From assembly GCA_004557315.1 (NCBI GenBank), contig SFEH01000044.1, positions 1 to 14,926 on the forward strand: DNA of 14,926 nt, written 5' to 3'. This DNA comes from Bacteroidales bacterium. Its GTDB lineage: Bacteria > Bacteroidota > Bacteroidia > Bacteroidales > UBA3663. The notes under the pieces were generated by a model. That model was not told where the DNA came from. It worked only from the letters and a program-made list of their open reading frames with translations, and did not search any database. Both the position numbers and the translations under genes were made by a program. Positions 1-6,936 of this stretch are shown piece after piece (positions within the stretch are counted from its first letter, which is position 1; each line of letters opens with the position of its first letter).

Positions 1-99
1 CACCTCGCGATGGACACCCTTGCCTTGGGCTATGCGATTCCCGCTATTAGGGCTCACTCGGGACTTTCACCCGTTAGACAATGCTCATGCCGAGCGTAC
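1..99 (-). mobile_element. 5' end of a group II intron (partial, continues beyond left edge)
   Basis: Read on the minus strand, this segment begins GTACGCTCGGCATGAGC, close to the usual group II start GUGYG followed by a small GCTC/GAGC hairpin. It continues with the domain I signatures ACGGGTGAAAGTCCCG and GGCAAGGGTGTCCATCG. I recognise these strings from bacterial retro-intron RNAs, so the call rests on remembered signature sequence, not on a folded model. The reverse transcriptase/maturase ORF and domains V-VI would lie left of the window. The boundary at about 99 is inferred from the GTACG start. The third base differs from the commonest GTGCG, so the junction may be off by a few bases. 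Upstream of the intron, only a few bases away, lies a perfect 16-bp palindrome. Class C introns favour such a position, but I cannot assign the class. Confidence 0.75.
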
Positions 100-105
100 G
101 ATGAC

Positions 106-141
106 AGAAGGGTGACAGATAGAATTATCTGTCACCCTTCT
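106..141. repeat. Perfect 16-bp palindrome (stem-loop) beside the intron
   Basis: Positions 106-121 and 126-141 are exact reverse complements, separated by the loop GAAT. Neither side has a strong T-run, so it is not an obvious intrinsic terminator. Each arm contains GGTGACAG or its complement, which recurs at 358-365 and 412-419. It sits about 7 bases from the intron 5' boundary on the intron's upstream side, so it may be the structure that guided insertion. Confidence 0.7.
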
Positions 142-191
142 TTAGCGCAGTGTAGCAATAATCTCATTATCAACATTGGTTTATCGTCTAT

Positions 192-236
192 GCATTGACA
201 CACTTGTTTCATCGGTATGAAACAAGTGTGTCATGC
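192..236. repeat. Long palindromic hairpin (17-bp perfect core)
   Basis: Positions 196-212 pair perfectly with 217-233 around the loop CGGT. After one bulged base, three more pairs form (192-194 with 234-236). No T-tract follows on either strand. The right base of this hairpin shares bases 233-236 with the next hairpin, so the two are nested end to end and may be alternatives. Confidence 0.7.
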
Positions 237-262
237 CTTTGGAACAACTGTTTCAAAGGCAT
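233..262. repeat. Second tandem palindrome overlapping the previous one
   Basis: Positions 233-241 are the exact reverse complement of 254-262. The stem extends inward by about four pairs (242-245 with 250-253, one G-U) around the loop AACT. It shares its first four bases with the preceding hairpin. Together the two form a compact palindromic unit of about 70 bp, which resembles REP/BIME-type intergenic elements more than a terminator. Confidence 0.55.
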
Positions 263-313
263 GGAAAAGTAAATGCAAGAAAATGGACATAAAAACCATA
301 GGAATAAACAACG

Positions 314-352
314 AAAGTCCCCTATTTTATGGGACTTTAGCCCTATTTTTTT
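314..352 (+). terminator. Possible intrinsic terminator
   Basis: An 8-bp stem (AAAGTCCC at 314-321, GGGACTTT at 331-338) with a 9-base loop is followed, after AGCCCTA, by a run of seven T at 345-351. The T-run lies 3' only on the plus strand. No plus-strand gene is visible upstream, so it may terminate a transcript that ran through the intron region, or it may be part of the repeat cluster. Confidence 0.4.
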
Positions 353-357
353 ATCGT

Positions 358-451
358 CTGTCACCAATTGTGTATTGTTATCTATTGATATACAAGATTT
401 TAAGATGCACTGGTGACAGTGACAGATGTTTTTAAACTTTAATTTTTAAAC
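358..451. repeat. GGTGACAG inverted repeats and TTTTTAAAC direct repeats
   Basis: CTGTCACC at 358-365 is the exact complement of GGTGACAG at 412-419, and TGACAG repeats at once at 420-425. The same octamer forms part of the 106-141 palindrome. TTTTTAAAC occurs at 429-437 and 443-451. A 10-base string, TTTATCGTCT, at 350-359 also occurs at 180-189. No coding capacity is evident. The role is unknown. Confidence 0.4.
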
Positions 452-620
452 ATAAAGATATTCGTTACTTATAGAAGTATCTCCTTATATGAACAAGACA
501 GTTGAGCCTTGTGATTCCAAGTTTCGCATTCTTTTCAAAAATCCTGTACATCGTCGCTCCATCAATCTGTATGTTTGTCGATTGCACCGAAATTCTACTA
601 TTCTTCTTCACAGTGCCCTA
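452..620. other. Non-coding spacer, nothing recognised
   Basis: This is the remainder of the roughly 520-base gene-poor stretch between the intron and the RelA/SpoT-like gene. The open frame crossing it (489-686, plus) gives a protein without recognisable features and runs into the 3' end of the minus-strand gene, so I do not call it. I found no convincing terminator for the minus-strand gene. The best candidate is a 5-bp ACAAG/CTTGT pair at 493-512 without a T-run. Confidence 0.4.
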
Positions 621-1502
621 TCAGCTCTCCAGCAGCAGATCGAGATTCTCTTGGGTCTGAGGATCCTCAAGAGCCTGGAGACCTGAGTCGCCCAGTTCGA
701 GACGGTTGACGAGGAAGAGGACGTTGTCGTAGGTCAGAGGCAGCTGACGGTCGTGGATGATGAGCGTCAGGAGGATTACCATACGGTCGGAATCGACGAA
801 ACGACGCATGACATCAGGATGAAGAGACAGATAATCGGCGACAGGCTGAGAGAAATTCTCGGATTTCAGGCGGATGCGCATCTTGTTGCGGAGCAGAGAA
901 GAGTAATTGCCTCGGGTCAGATTCTCGTGCGCCATGCTTTGGAACAATGATGTCATGCTCCACTCTGCTGTCTCGAGCGTAGCGATGACTCCATTGAGGA
1001 CACGCGATTGAGACTCATACCCTACCCAGTCTTCTTTGCACTTGTAACGAAGGTCATGCTCAACCTCATGCCAACCTTCGGAGAAAATGGTGCGAATCTG
1101 TATTTCATAAGTCGAATCGATGACATCGGCATATTCCTGAGGCAATGCATTGCGGAAGTCATCGATGTATTCCTCTGGTAGAATGCGGGTGATATTGAGA
1201 CGCTGCGGACGGAATGTTGAATCATCGGGAGTGTCGATGCTCTCTTTCACCACATCGCCACAGCCGAAATAGGTAGAAAGCACCTCAACATCGTCAGGGA
1301 AATAGACTACGATACGCAGTCCGATGATGTCCTGCATCTTCGCCTTGCCTTTTAAATACGAATCTCCCTTGATGCGCATCTTATGCCTTATTGACTCAAT
1401 GGTCTTGACTCTCCAGAACAGACGGAACATCAGTCCGCTTTTGCTGATCTGACGCGTGAGATCCTGTTGCAGGCGGTCACCAATTTCAGATATTGTTAAC
1501 AT
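621..1502 (-). CDS. RelA/SpoT-domain protein, small alarmone synthetase-like
   Basis: This 293-residue cytosolic protein has a RelA/SpoT nucleotidyltransferase-type domain at about residues 25-160. Visible family signatures are R31-V-K33 with S37 (RVKTIESI), D58 in QDIIGLRI, E133-IQIRT (133-138), and H145-EVEHDLRYK. These match the ATP- and magnesium-binding elements of (p)ppGpp synthetases. The usual G-loop motif (K-x-N-G-Y-R-S-x-H), whose tyrosine stacks on GTP/GDP, is not recognisable. The equivalent stretch, about 90-108, reads STFRPQRLNI. No HD hydrolase, TGS or ACT domain is present. The C-terminal part (160-293) is helical and unassigned. The product could be (p)ppGpp or another pyrophosphorylated nucleotide, or the protein could be inactive. 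The gene stands alone, divergent from the export operon. The start is the first Met after an AT-rich leader with a good -7 element. Confidence 0.82.
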   Translation of the reverse strand: MLTISEIGDRLQQDLTRQISKSGLMFRLFWRVKTIESIRHKMRIKGDSYLKGKAKMQDIIGLRIVVYFPDDVEVLSTYFGCGDVVKESIDTPDDSTFRPQRLNITRILPEEYIDDFRNALPQEYADVIDSTYEIQIRTIFSEGWHEVEHDLRYKCKEDWVGYESQSRVLNGVIATLETAEWSMTSLFQSMAHENLTRGNYSSLLRNKMRIRLKSENFSQPVADYLSLHPDVMRRFVDSDRMVILLTLIIHDRQLPLTYDNVLFLVNRLELGDSGLQALEDPQTQENLDLLLES

Positions 1503-1541
1503 AAGAAATATTTTTAAATAATATTATTATTATCATGCAGG

Positions 1542-1549
1542 CAAAGGTA
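1542..1549 (-). promoter_or_regulatory. Predicted promoter -7 element for the RelA/SpoT-like gene
   Basis: On the minus strand the sequence reads TACCTTTG, an exact match to the Bacteroidetes -7 consensus TAnnTTTG, about 40 bases upstream of the start codon at 1502. I find no TTTG at the expected 19-21 base spacing upstream, so the -33 element is weak or absent. Confidence 0.5.
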
Positions 1550-1664
1550 ATTAATTTTTCGCTTTTTTCTATTTTTTCTCACTTAATATTGCAATTATTC
1601 ACGCTTTTTACCAATAATTGTCTAAAAATTGGGGCAATTCACGACATCATTTTGTTTTTTTTCA

Positions 1665-1672
1665 TATCTTTG
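1665..1672 (+). promoter_or_regulatory. Predicted promoter -7 element for the peptide-export operon
   Basis: TATCTTTG matches TAnnTTTG and lies 20 bases before the ATG of the small peptide gene, so the 5' UTR would be only about 12 bases. A TTTG at 1651-1654 is too close (10 bases) to be the -33 box, and none is seen at 19-21 bases. A weak -33 box would suit a promoter needing an activator or an alternative sigma factor, but this is inference. Confidence 0.5.
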
Positions 1673-1691
1673 CGCAAATTACTAAACTAAT

Positions 1692-1799
1692 ATGACAGAA
1701 AATAAGGCCAACATCGACAGTCCTAAAGAGCAGAAACCAAAAGATGAAGGGTTCAGGGAACTGACGATGGAAGAACTAAATGAAATAACAGGAGGATGA
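1692..1799 (+). CDS. Double-glycine leader peptide with no core (putative export-system precursor)
   Basis: This 35-residue ORF begins MTENKANIDSPKEQ and ends RELTMEELNEITGG followed directly by TGA. The C-terminal part is a textbook double-glycine leader (L-[ST]-x-E-E-L-x-x-I-x-G-G), the recognition sequence cleaved after GG by C39 peptidases such as the one encoded two genes downstream. The striking point is that nothing follows the GG: there is no core peptide. The first 20 residues are hydrophilic and rich in Lys, Glu and Asp. The stop codon overlaps the ATG of the HlyD-like gene (ATGA at 1796-1799), implying translational coupling. A -7 element lies 20 bases upstream. It may be a trans-acting leader, a regulatory ligand of the peptidase domain, the remnant of a precursor that lost its core, or a signal itself. 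The ORF call rests on the motif, operon position and start/stop overlap. Confidence 0.75.
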   Translation: MTENKANIDSPKEQKPKDEGFRELTMEELNEITGG

Positions 1800-2605
1800 A
1801 CATATTCAGAAAAGAATCGCTCGACTCACTCGACCATCCAGGTCAGATTTCAGAGTACGTCAAGGTAACCACGCCACCGCTTTACATCATGCAGGTGGCA
1901 ATGTCGGTGTGCTGCATAGTGGTTGTACTATGGGTTGCATTCGGCACCGTGACCGAACATGTCAATTCGGTTGCCGTGGTCTTTCCTCACGACACCCCGA
2001 GTCGATTGACCAGCGACCAAGACGGACAAGTAGAAAAGATCATTGTCCAGAAAGGCTCACACGTCAATTTGGGAGACGATATCATGACTGTGCGCCATGG
2101 TGATGAACTCGACACCCTCCGTGCCAATACAGAAGGCATGCTCATCAGCAACAAGGAGATTGATGACCCATTCAGGGCATACGAGACATTGGCAGAAATA
2201 GTGCCAGAGAAGCTGGATTCGCAGAACCGCGAACTCATCACCTATGTCAAATACGAGGACTTGCGCTCACTGAAAGAAGGCCAGGAAGTCCAGGTCACCC
2301 CTGTTGACCTCCACCGCGAGGACTACGGCTACATAATCGGACACATCACCCACATCAACCACTTCCCAGTGCGTGAGGAAGATGCTCGCCGCCTGTCGAT
2401 GATACGCAATTTTGCCGATGAGATCTTCCCTGCAGAGACAGCCTATGAGGTGCGTCTTGTGGTAGATACCGACGACATAGACCCAACCCGGCTCAAATGG
2501 TCAAGGCAACAGAGCCAAGACATAACATTGGGAGAAATGTCATTCTGCAACGTGATGATCATCACCGACAGCACGCCGATCTACAAGATGCTGTTCAAAC
2601 ACTAA
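1796..2605 (+). CDS. NHLM-type HlyD-like membrane fusion/adaptor protein (short form)
   Basis: A 269-residue inner-membrane adaptor for the peptide ABC exporter. The N-terminus (IFRKESLDSLDHPGQISEY, then VKVTTPP) matches the start of NHLM bacteriocin-system HlyD proteins as I know the family. One transmembrane helix spans about residues 29-51. A lipoyl/barrel-sandwich domain is split at 71-100 (DGQVEKIIVQKGSHVNLGD) and 105-118 (TLRANTEGML). Only a handful of residues separate the halves, so the alpha-helical coiled-coil hairpin that normally reaches a TolC-like channel is absent. Beta-barrel and membrane-proximal parts follow (about 135-269). The start overlaps the stop of the leader peptide, and the next gene begins 17 bases after its stop. 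Identification as an exporter adaptor is firm. How it connects to the outer membrane is open. Confidence 0.85.
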   Translation: MNIFRKESLDSLDHPGQISEYVKVTTPPLYIMQVAMSVCCIVVVLWVAFGTVTEHVNSVAVVFPHDTPSRLTSDQDGQVEKIIVQKGSHVNLGDDIMTVRHGDELDTLRANTEGMLISNKEIDDPFRAYETLAEIVPEKLDSQNRELITYVKYEDLRSLKEGQEVQVTPVDLHREDYGYIIGHITHINHFPVREEDARRLSMIRNFADEIFPAETAYEVRLVVDTDDIDPTRLKWSRQQSQDITLGEMSFCNVMIITDSTPIYKMLFKH

Positions 2606-2622
2606 AACATCAAGTCAGCATC

Positions 2623-4764
2623 ATGAAGAAGACGAAAAACAAGGTAAAGAACGTGCCGGTTGTGGTGCAGATGGAGACTGTGGAATGTGGAGCCGCCTGT
2701 CTGTCGATGATATTGGCATATCATGGCAAGTGGCTTTCGCTCGAGCAGCTGCGCACCGACTGCGGTATCTCGCGTGACGGTAGCAATGCCCGCAACTTAG
2801 TGCTGGCAGCGCGACTGTATGGGCTCGACGCACATGGCTATCGTGCCGATATCAGTCACCTTGAAGGTATGACTCCAGCCATCATCCACTGGAACCATAA
2901 CCACTTTGTGGTCTTCAAGGGATTCAAGGACGGATTGGCTTTCATCAACGACCCAGCCATAGGCAGCATAGCAGTATCGATGGCTGATTTCAGCCGTTCA
3001 TATACGGGAGTAGCCATAACCGCGACACCTACAGCCGATTTCCAACCACAGGGGCATCAGACAAGCATAAGGCACTATGTACGCGAAAACATACGCGGTG
3101 TGGGCGATGCCTTCACTTTCATGCTCATAATGGGCATTCTGACAGCCTTTGCCGGCTTGCTCTTCCCTCTCTTCTCACAGGTCTTCCTCGACGACATCAT
3201 CACCGCCAAGAACATCGAATGGTCGAAGCCGTTCTTCATTGGCTTGGGAGGACTTGTTATCTTCAATTTCCTGCTCGCATTGCTCGACAACGTCTATGGA
3301 CGGAGGTTCGAGGGAAGTATGTCATTGAAAAGCACCACACGATTCCTTTGGCATGCGCTCAACCTGCCTATGGAGTTCTATTCGCAGCGTTATGTCGGCG
3401 ATATAGTACAGCGCCAGTCGCTCAACGAGACCATAACCACGACATTGGTCAAGATACTCGCGCCCTATGCCATCAATCTAATGCTCATAGTTATCTATGT
3501 AATCGTAATGGCTCATTACAGTCTTCTGCTAACACTTATGGGTGTGCTGTCGGCAGCACTCAACATCTATGTGGTCAGGAAAGAGAATGACCTGCGCAAC
3601 AACCTTGCGAGAGCCATGGAGCAGACAGAAGGTAAATTTTACGGCATTACGATGTCGTGTATAGACAACATTGAGAGCATCAAGGCAGCAGGTGCTGAAC
3701 GCGGATTCTTCGAGTTCTGGTCGGGATATTTTGCCCGACGCAACAACCAGGAGGTGGCTTTCGAGGCTCGTTCGTTCTCCCCTTACGTCTTCAGTCATGT
3801 AGCCAATGCTATGGTACTCATACTCGGAGCATTGCTCATCCTGACTGGAGAGTTCAGTATCGGCATGCTGATGGCGTTCCAGGGTTTCATGGCCGAGTTC
3901 ATGCGTCCAGCCATGGGTCTGATGCAAGGTGCGACCACTGTTATAGAGCTCCGTTCTCAGATGGAGCGCATCGATGACGTCATCGCCTACCCAACCGAGA
4001 AGCACTTTGAGCCAGAACCCAACTGTGATGGAGTCAGCAAGATGCGAGGTCGCCTTGAGATGCGCAATGTCACCTTCGGTTACTCACGCACTGACGAACC
4101 ACTTATAAAAGACTTCTCAATGACACTCGAACCAGGCAAGAGCATAGCTATTGTAGGAGCGTCGGGGTGTGGCAAGAGCACTGTGGCAAAGCTCGTGTCG
4201 GGTCTGTACGAGCCATGGAGCGGAGAGATACTGTTTGACGACAAGAAACGCAGCGAGATCAGTCATGAAGAATTTGTTAGTTCGGTGGCTGTCATCGACC
4301 AGAACATAGTGCTGTTTGACGATACGATAGCCGAAAATCTCAAGATGTGGGATCATTCGATCGAAGATTTCACCATGACCATGGCATGTATCGACGCGGG
4401 CATACGTAACGACATAATCTCTCGTCCACGGGGTTTCAATACCAGGGTGGTAAAGGGTGGCGCCAACTTCTCTGGCGGTCAGCGACAGCGCATGGAGATA
4501 GCTACAGCACTTGCCCGCGAGCCAGTGCTTCTCGTGCTTGATGAGGCGACCAGTGCACTCGACACAGTGATGGAGCGTGAGGTGATGGAGAACATCAGGC
4601 AATGCGGAGCCTCTACTATAGTCATCGCTCATCGACTGAGCACAGTGAGAGACTGTGACGAGATTATAGTCATGGATCATGGCTGCATAGCCGAACGAGG
4701 CACACACGACGAGCTGATAGCAATGAATGGTATATATAAGGAATTGATGACAAATGATATTTGA
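2623..4764 (+). CDS. NHLM-type peptidase-containing ABC transporter (C39 peptidase, permease, ATPase)
   Basis: A 713-residue bifunctional inner-membrane exporter that cleaves double-glycine leaders and moves the peptide across the membrane. The N-terminal C39 peptidase (about 8-135) keeps its catalytic set: Q16, C22 (VECGAACL), H94 (NHNHFVVF) and D110 (INDPAIG). A six-helix type 1 ABC exporter domain spans about 160-440. The nucleotide-binding domain (about 475-713) has Walker A at 512-520 (GASGCGKST), signature SGGQ at 617-620, Walker B ending D640-E641 (LLVLDEATSALD) and the H-loop IAHRL, so it should hydrolyse ATP. The start at 2623 puts the peptidase at the usual distance from the N-terminus. 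The in-frame ATG at 2497 would add 42 residues lying inside the HlyD-like gene and is unlikely. It overlaps the next ABC gene by 11 bases. Its expected substrate is the GG peptide at 1692-1799. Confidence 0.93.
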   Translation: MKKTKNKVKNVPVVVQMETVECGAACLSMILAYHGKWLSLEQLRTDCGISRDGSNARNLVLAARLYGLDAHGYRADISHLEGMTPAIIHWNHNHFVVFKGFKDGLAFINDPAIGSIAVSMADFSRSYTGVAITATPTADFQPQGHQTSIRHYVRENIRGVGDAFTFMLIMGILTAFAGLLFPLFSQVFLDDIITAKNIEWSKPFFIGLGGLVIFNFLLALLDNVYGRRFEGSMSLKSTTRFLWHALNLPMEFYSQRYVGDIVQRQSLNETITTTLVKILAPYAINLMLIVIYVIVMAHYSLLLTLMGVLSAALNIYVVRKENDLRNNLARAMEQTEGKFYGITMSCIDNIESIKAAGAERGFFEFWSGYFARRNNQEVAFEARSFSPYVFSHVANAMVLILGALLILTGEFSIGMLMAFQGFMAEFMRPAMGLMQGATTVIELRSQMERIDDVIAYPTEKHFEPEPNCDGVSKMRGRLEMRNVTFGYSRTDEPLIKDFSMTLEPGKSIAIVGASGCGKSTVAKLVSGLYEPWSGEILFDDKKRSEISHEEFVSSVAVIDQNIVLFDDTIAENLKMWDHSIEDFTMTMACIDAGIRNDIISRPRGFNTRVVKGGANFSGGQRQRMEIATALAREPVLLVLDEATSALDTVMEREVMENIRQCGASTIVIAHRLSTVRDCDEIIVMDHGCIAERGTHDELIAMNGIYKELMTNDI

Positions 4765-6916
4765 CGACCAGATAAGCAAACGACGCGACCGCGAGACCCA
4801 GGCACTGAGGGAGGTGTTTGGCGACACAGCCAAGGACATGGGCTTCACGATTGACCCAGGCAACACTATTGGCTCGGGTAACCGTCTGCTGCATCTGTTG
4901 CTCAGACACCTGAAGGTCACCGACTATAACCTCGATGACGACGGACTCTTCACTCCCGACGAGCAGCTGGAGCGCATCCTTCGACCGCGCAATATCATGC
5001 AGCGTCGCATCACTCTGAGCGGAGACTGGTGGCATAGGGCAATAGGTCCGAAACTCGGTCAGGACAAGGAAGGCAACATGCTGCTTTTCCTCCCTCGCAA
5101 ATGGGTATTCGGCTACATCTGCATCGACCAGAAAGGCGAGGAACGCAATGTCGATGCCGAACTCATGAAGAATATCAAGAGAGAAGCTCTCGACTTCTTC
5201 CCTGCCCTTCCTTCACGGCCGCTCAAGGCCATCGACCTGCTGAAATACGTTGCCAGCAACCTGCCGTCTTCGACAGTCTTTGCCGTACTGCTCACAGCAT
5301 CGATGGCGGCACTCATAGGCATGTTCGTCCCTTTCATCAACAAAGAGATATTCCACAACGTGATCCCTAACGGCATCATTCAGGCCTTGTTCCCTATCGC
5401 TGCACTTTTCTTGGGTGTAGTGATCGGAACTGCTATGATGGAAGTAATGCGCAATAAGCTTATGATACGTCTCAAGGATTCCATCAGCATCTCTCTTCAG
5501 CATGCAGTCATGGCACGCATAATCTCGCTCGACACTTCGTTCTTCTGGAAATACTCATCGGGCGAGATTACCACACGCGTGACATCGATCAGAGAACTAT
5601 GTTCGATTGCCGACAGTGCCATCCTTGGAGTCATCGTCACCTTGGTGTTCTCAGTGGTTTATGTGTTCCAGATCTTTTTCTATGCCAAGGAGCTGATAGT
5701 GATCTCGTTAATGCTGCTCGCTATCCATATCATCCTGCTCATCATCTATGCAATACAGCTGCATATTGAGGAAAAAGAACTTTTCGATCATAAGGCAAGG
5801 CTTGACGGAATGGAATACGACATTTTCTCGGGCATACAGAAAATCAAGCTGACAGGATCGGAGAAACGCGCCTATACCAAATGGCTTGACATCTACAGAC
5901 ACTGCTCACATATCAAGTACAATCCATCGTTTTCGGTGAAGATTATGCCAGCACTCATTGCCCTGTGTCAGGTTGGAGGCATTGCAATAATATGGCTTTT
6001 CGCTATCAAAGAGAACATCGCAGTCTCGGACTTCATAGCCTTCTCGGTAGCATACGGCATGATATCGTCAGTATTGCAATCGGTCAATGCCATCATCCCC
6101 GAACTTGCAGAAATCAGTCCATTGCTCAAGATATCGGAGTCTGTGCTATCTGCTGTGCCAGAGTCACAACCAGATGCTCCGCAGGTTGAGTATCTGAGTG
6201 GCGCGATAGAGATCAGTGACCTTTCTTTCCGCTACAGCGAGGAAAGCAACTGGCTGTTCCGACATTTCAATCTCAAGATACAGCCTGGCGAATATGTAGC
6301 AATCGTTGGAGCTTCGGGATGTGGCAAGAGCACATTGCTGCGACTGCTGTTGGGCTTTGAGCATCCTCAGGCAGGAGGTGTCTTCTACGACAACTACGAC
6401 CTATCGATGTGCGACAAGACAAGCCTTCGCCGTCAGATAGGGTCATGTCTGCAAGGCGGCACCCTCTTTGCTGGCGACCTCTTCAGCAACATCACCATCA
6501 CGGCACCTGGAAGCACGATCGATGACGCATGGCGTGCAGCTGAACTGGCAGGCATAGCCGATGATATAAGGAAGATGCCAATGCAGATGCACACCATTGT
6601 GACCGAAGGAAATGCGGGCTTCAGCGGCGGACAGAAGCAGTCGATCCTAATCGCCCGCGCTCTTATTTCCAATCCTTCGATACTGATAATGGACGAGGCG
6701 ACCAGCGCACTGGATGCCATCAGCCAGAAGCGAGTGGCAGAAAACCTCGACCGGCTCGACTGTACTCGCATAGTAGTGGCTCACCGACTGAGCACGATAC
6801 GCAACTGCTCGCGAATCATTGTGCTCGATAAGGGAGAGATAAAGGAAGAAGGCACATTCGAGGAGCTGATGGCTCAGAATGGCTTGTTCTACCAATTGGC
6901 GAAACGACAAATCTGA
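4754..6916 (+). CDS. NHLM-type second ABC transporter permease/ATPase
   Basis: This 720-residue membrane protein probably pairs with the upstream C39 transporter, as the two ABC proteins of NHLM peptide systems do. The N-terminal soluble part (about 1-165) has no peptidase motif but contains LSGDWWHRAIGPKLGQ and the LLFLPRKWVFGY block typical of this subfamily. A transmembrane exporter domain spans about 175-450. The ATPase domain has Walker A at 519-527 (GASGCGKST), signature SGGQ at 624-627, Walker B ending D647-E648 and the H-loop VAHRL. Both ATPases of the pair therefore look catalytically complete. The start codon lies 11 bases inside the upstream gene, and the binding-protein gene begins 20 bases after the stop. 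What the N-terminal domain binds is not known to me. It could read a cytosolic signal or the leader. Confidence 0.9.
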   Translation: MIFDDQISKRRDRETQALREVFGDTAKDMGFTIDPGNTIGSGNRLLHLLLRHLKVTDYNLDDDGLFTPDEQLERILRPRNIMQRRITLSGDWWHRAIGPKLGQDKEGNMLLFLPRKWVFGYICIDQKGEERNVDAELMKNIKREALDFFPALPSRPLKAIDLLKYVASNLPSSTVFAVLLTASMAALIGMFVPFINKEIFHNVIPNGIIQALFPIAALFLGVVIGTAMMEVMRNKLMIRLKDSISISLQHAVMARIISLDTSFFWKYSSGEITTRVTSIRELCSIADSAILGVIVTLVFSVVYVFQIFFYAKELIVISLMLLAIHIILLIIYAIQLHIEEKELFDHKARLDGMEYDIFSGIQKIKLTGSEKRAYTKWLDIYRHCSHIKYNPSFSVKIMPALIALCQVGGIAIIWLFAIKENIAVSDFIAFSVAYGMISSVLQSVNAIIPELAEISPLLKISESVLSAVPESQPDAPQVEYLSGAIEISDLSFRYSEESNWLFRHFNLKIQPGEYVAIVGASGCGKSTLLRLLLGFEHPQAGGVFYDNYDLSMCDKTSLRRQIGSCLQGGTLFAGDLFSNITITAPGSTIDDAWRAAELAGIADDIRKMPMQMHTIVTEGNAGFSGGQKQSILIARALISNPSILIMDEATSALDAISQKRVAENLDRLDCTRIVVAHRLSTIRNCSRIIVLDKGEIKEEGTFEELMAQNGLFYQLAKRQI

Positions 6917-6936
6917 TTGATAAATTTTTAATAAAT

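Noticed and set aside
192..262. Tandem hairpins considered as the start of a CRISPR array.
   Set aside because: There are no regularly spaced identical direct repeats and no spacers. The units are palindromes of different sequence.
10..435. Plus-strand ORFs at 10-198 and 217-435.
   Set aside because: The first is the complement of group II intron RNA and the second crosses palindromes and a terminator-like hairpin. Neither gives a protein-like sequence.
621..1502. RelA/SpoT-like gene considered as a toxSAS toxin with an antitoxin partner.
   Set aside because: No small antitoxin gene lies next to it on the same strand. The neighbouring small ORF is divergent and is a GG leader peptide belonging to the exporter.
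1651..1654. TTTG considered as the -33 box of the export-operon promoter.
   Set aside because: Only 10 bases separate it from the -7 element, while Bacteroidetes promoters need about 19-21.
1797..1868. Read-through of the TGA after the GG leader would add a Ser/Thr-rich tail of about 22 residues, ending at the TAA at 1866-1868, which could look like a core peptide.
   Set aside because: The tail lies wholly inside the HlyD-like coding sequence in another frame, whose codon content explains its composition. No selenocysteine element or read-through context is visible. The start/stop overlap is ordinary translational coupling.
2497..2622. Upstream in-frame ATG giving a 42-residue extension of the C39 transporter.
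   Set aside because: The extension overlaps the end of the HlyD-like gene and has no transporter-like features. The start at 2623 places the C39 motif at the normal distance from the N-terminus.
4117..4920. Long minus-strand ORF (267 codons) opposite the two ABC genes.
   Set aside because: It is antisense to conserved ATPase motifs on the plus strand and its translation has no recognisable domain. It is a coding shadow.
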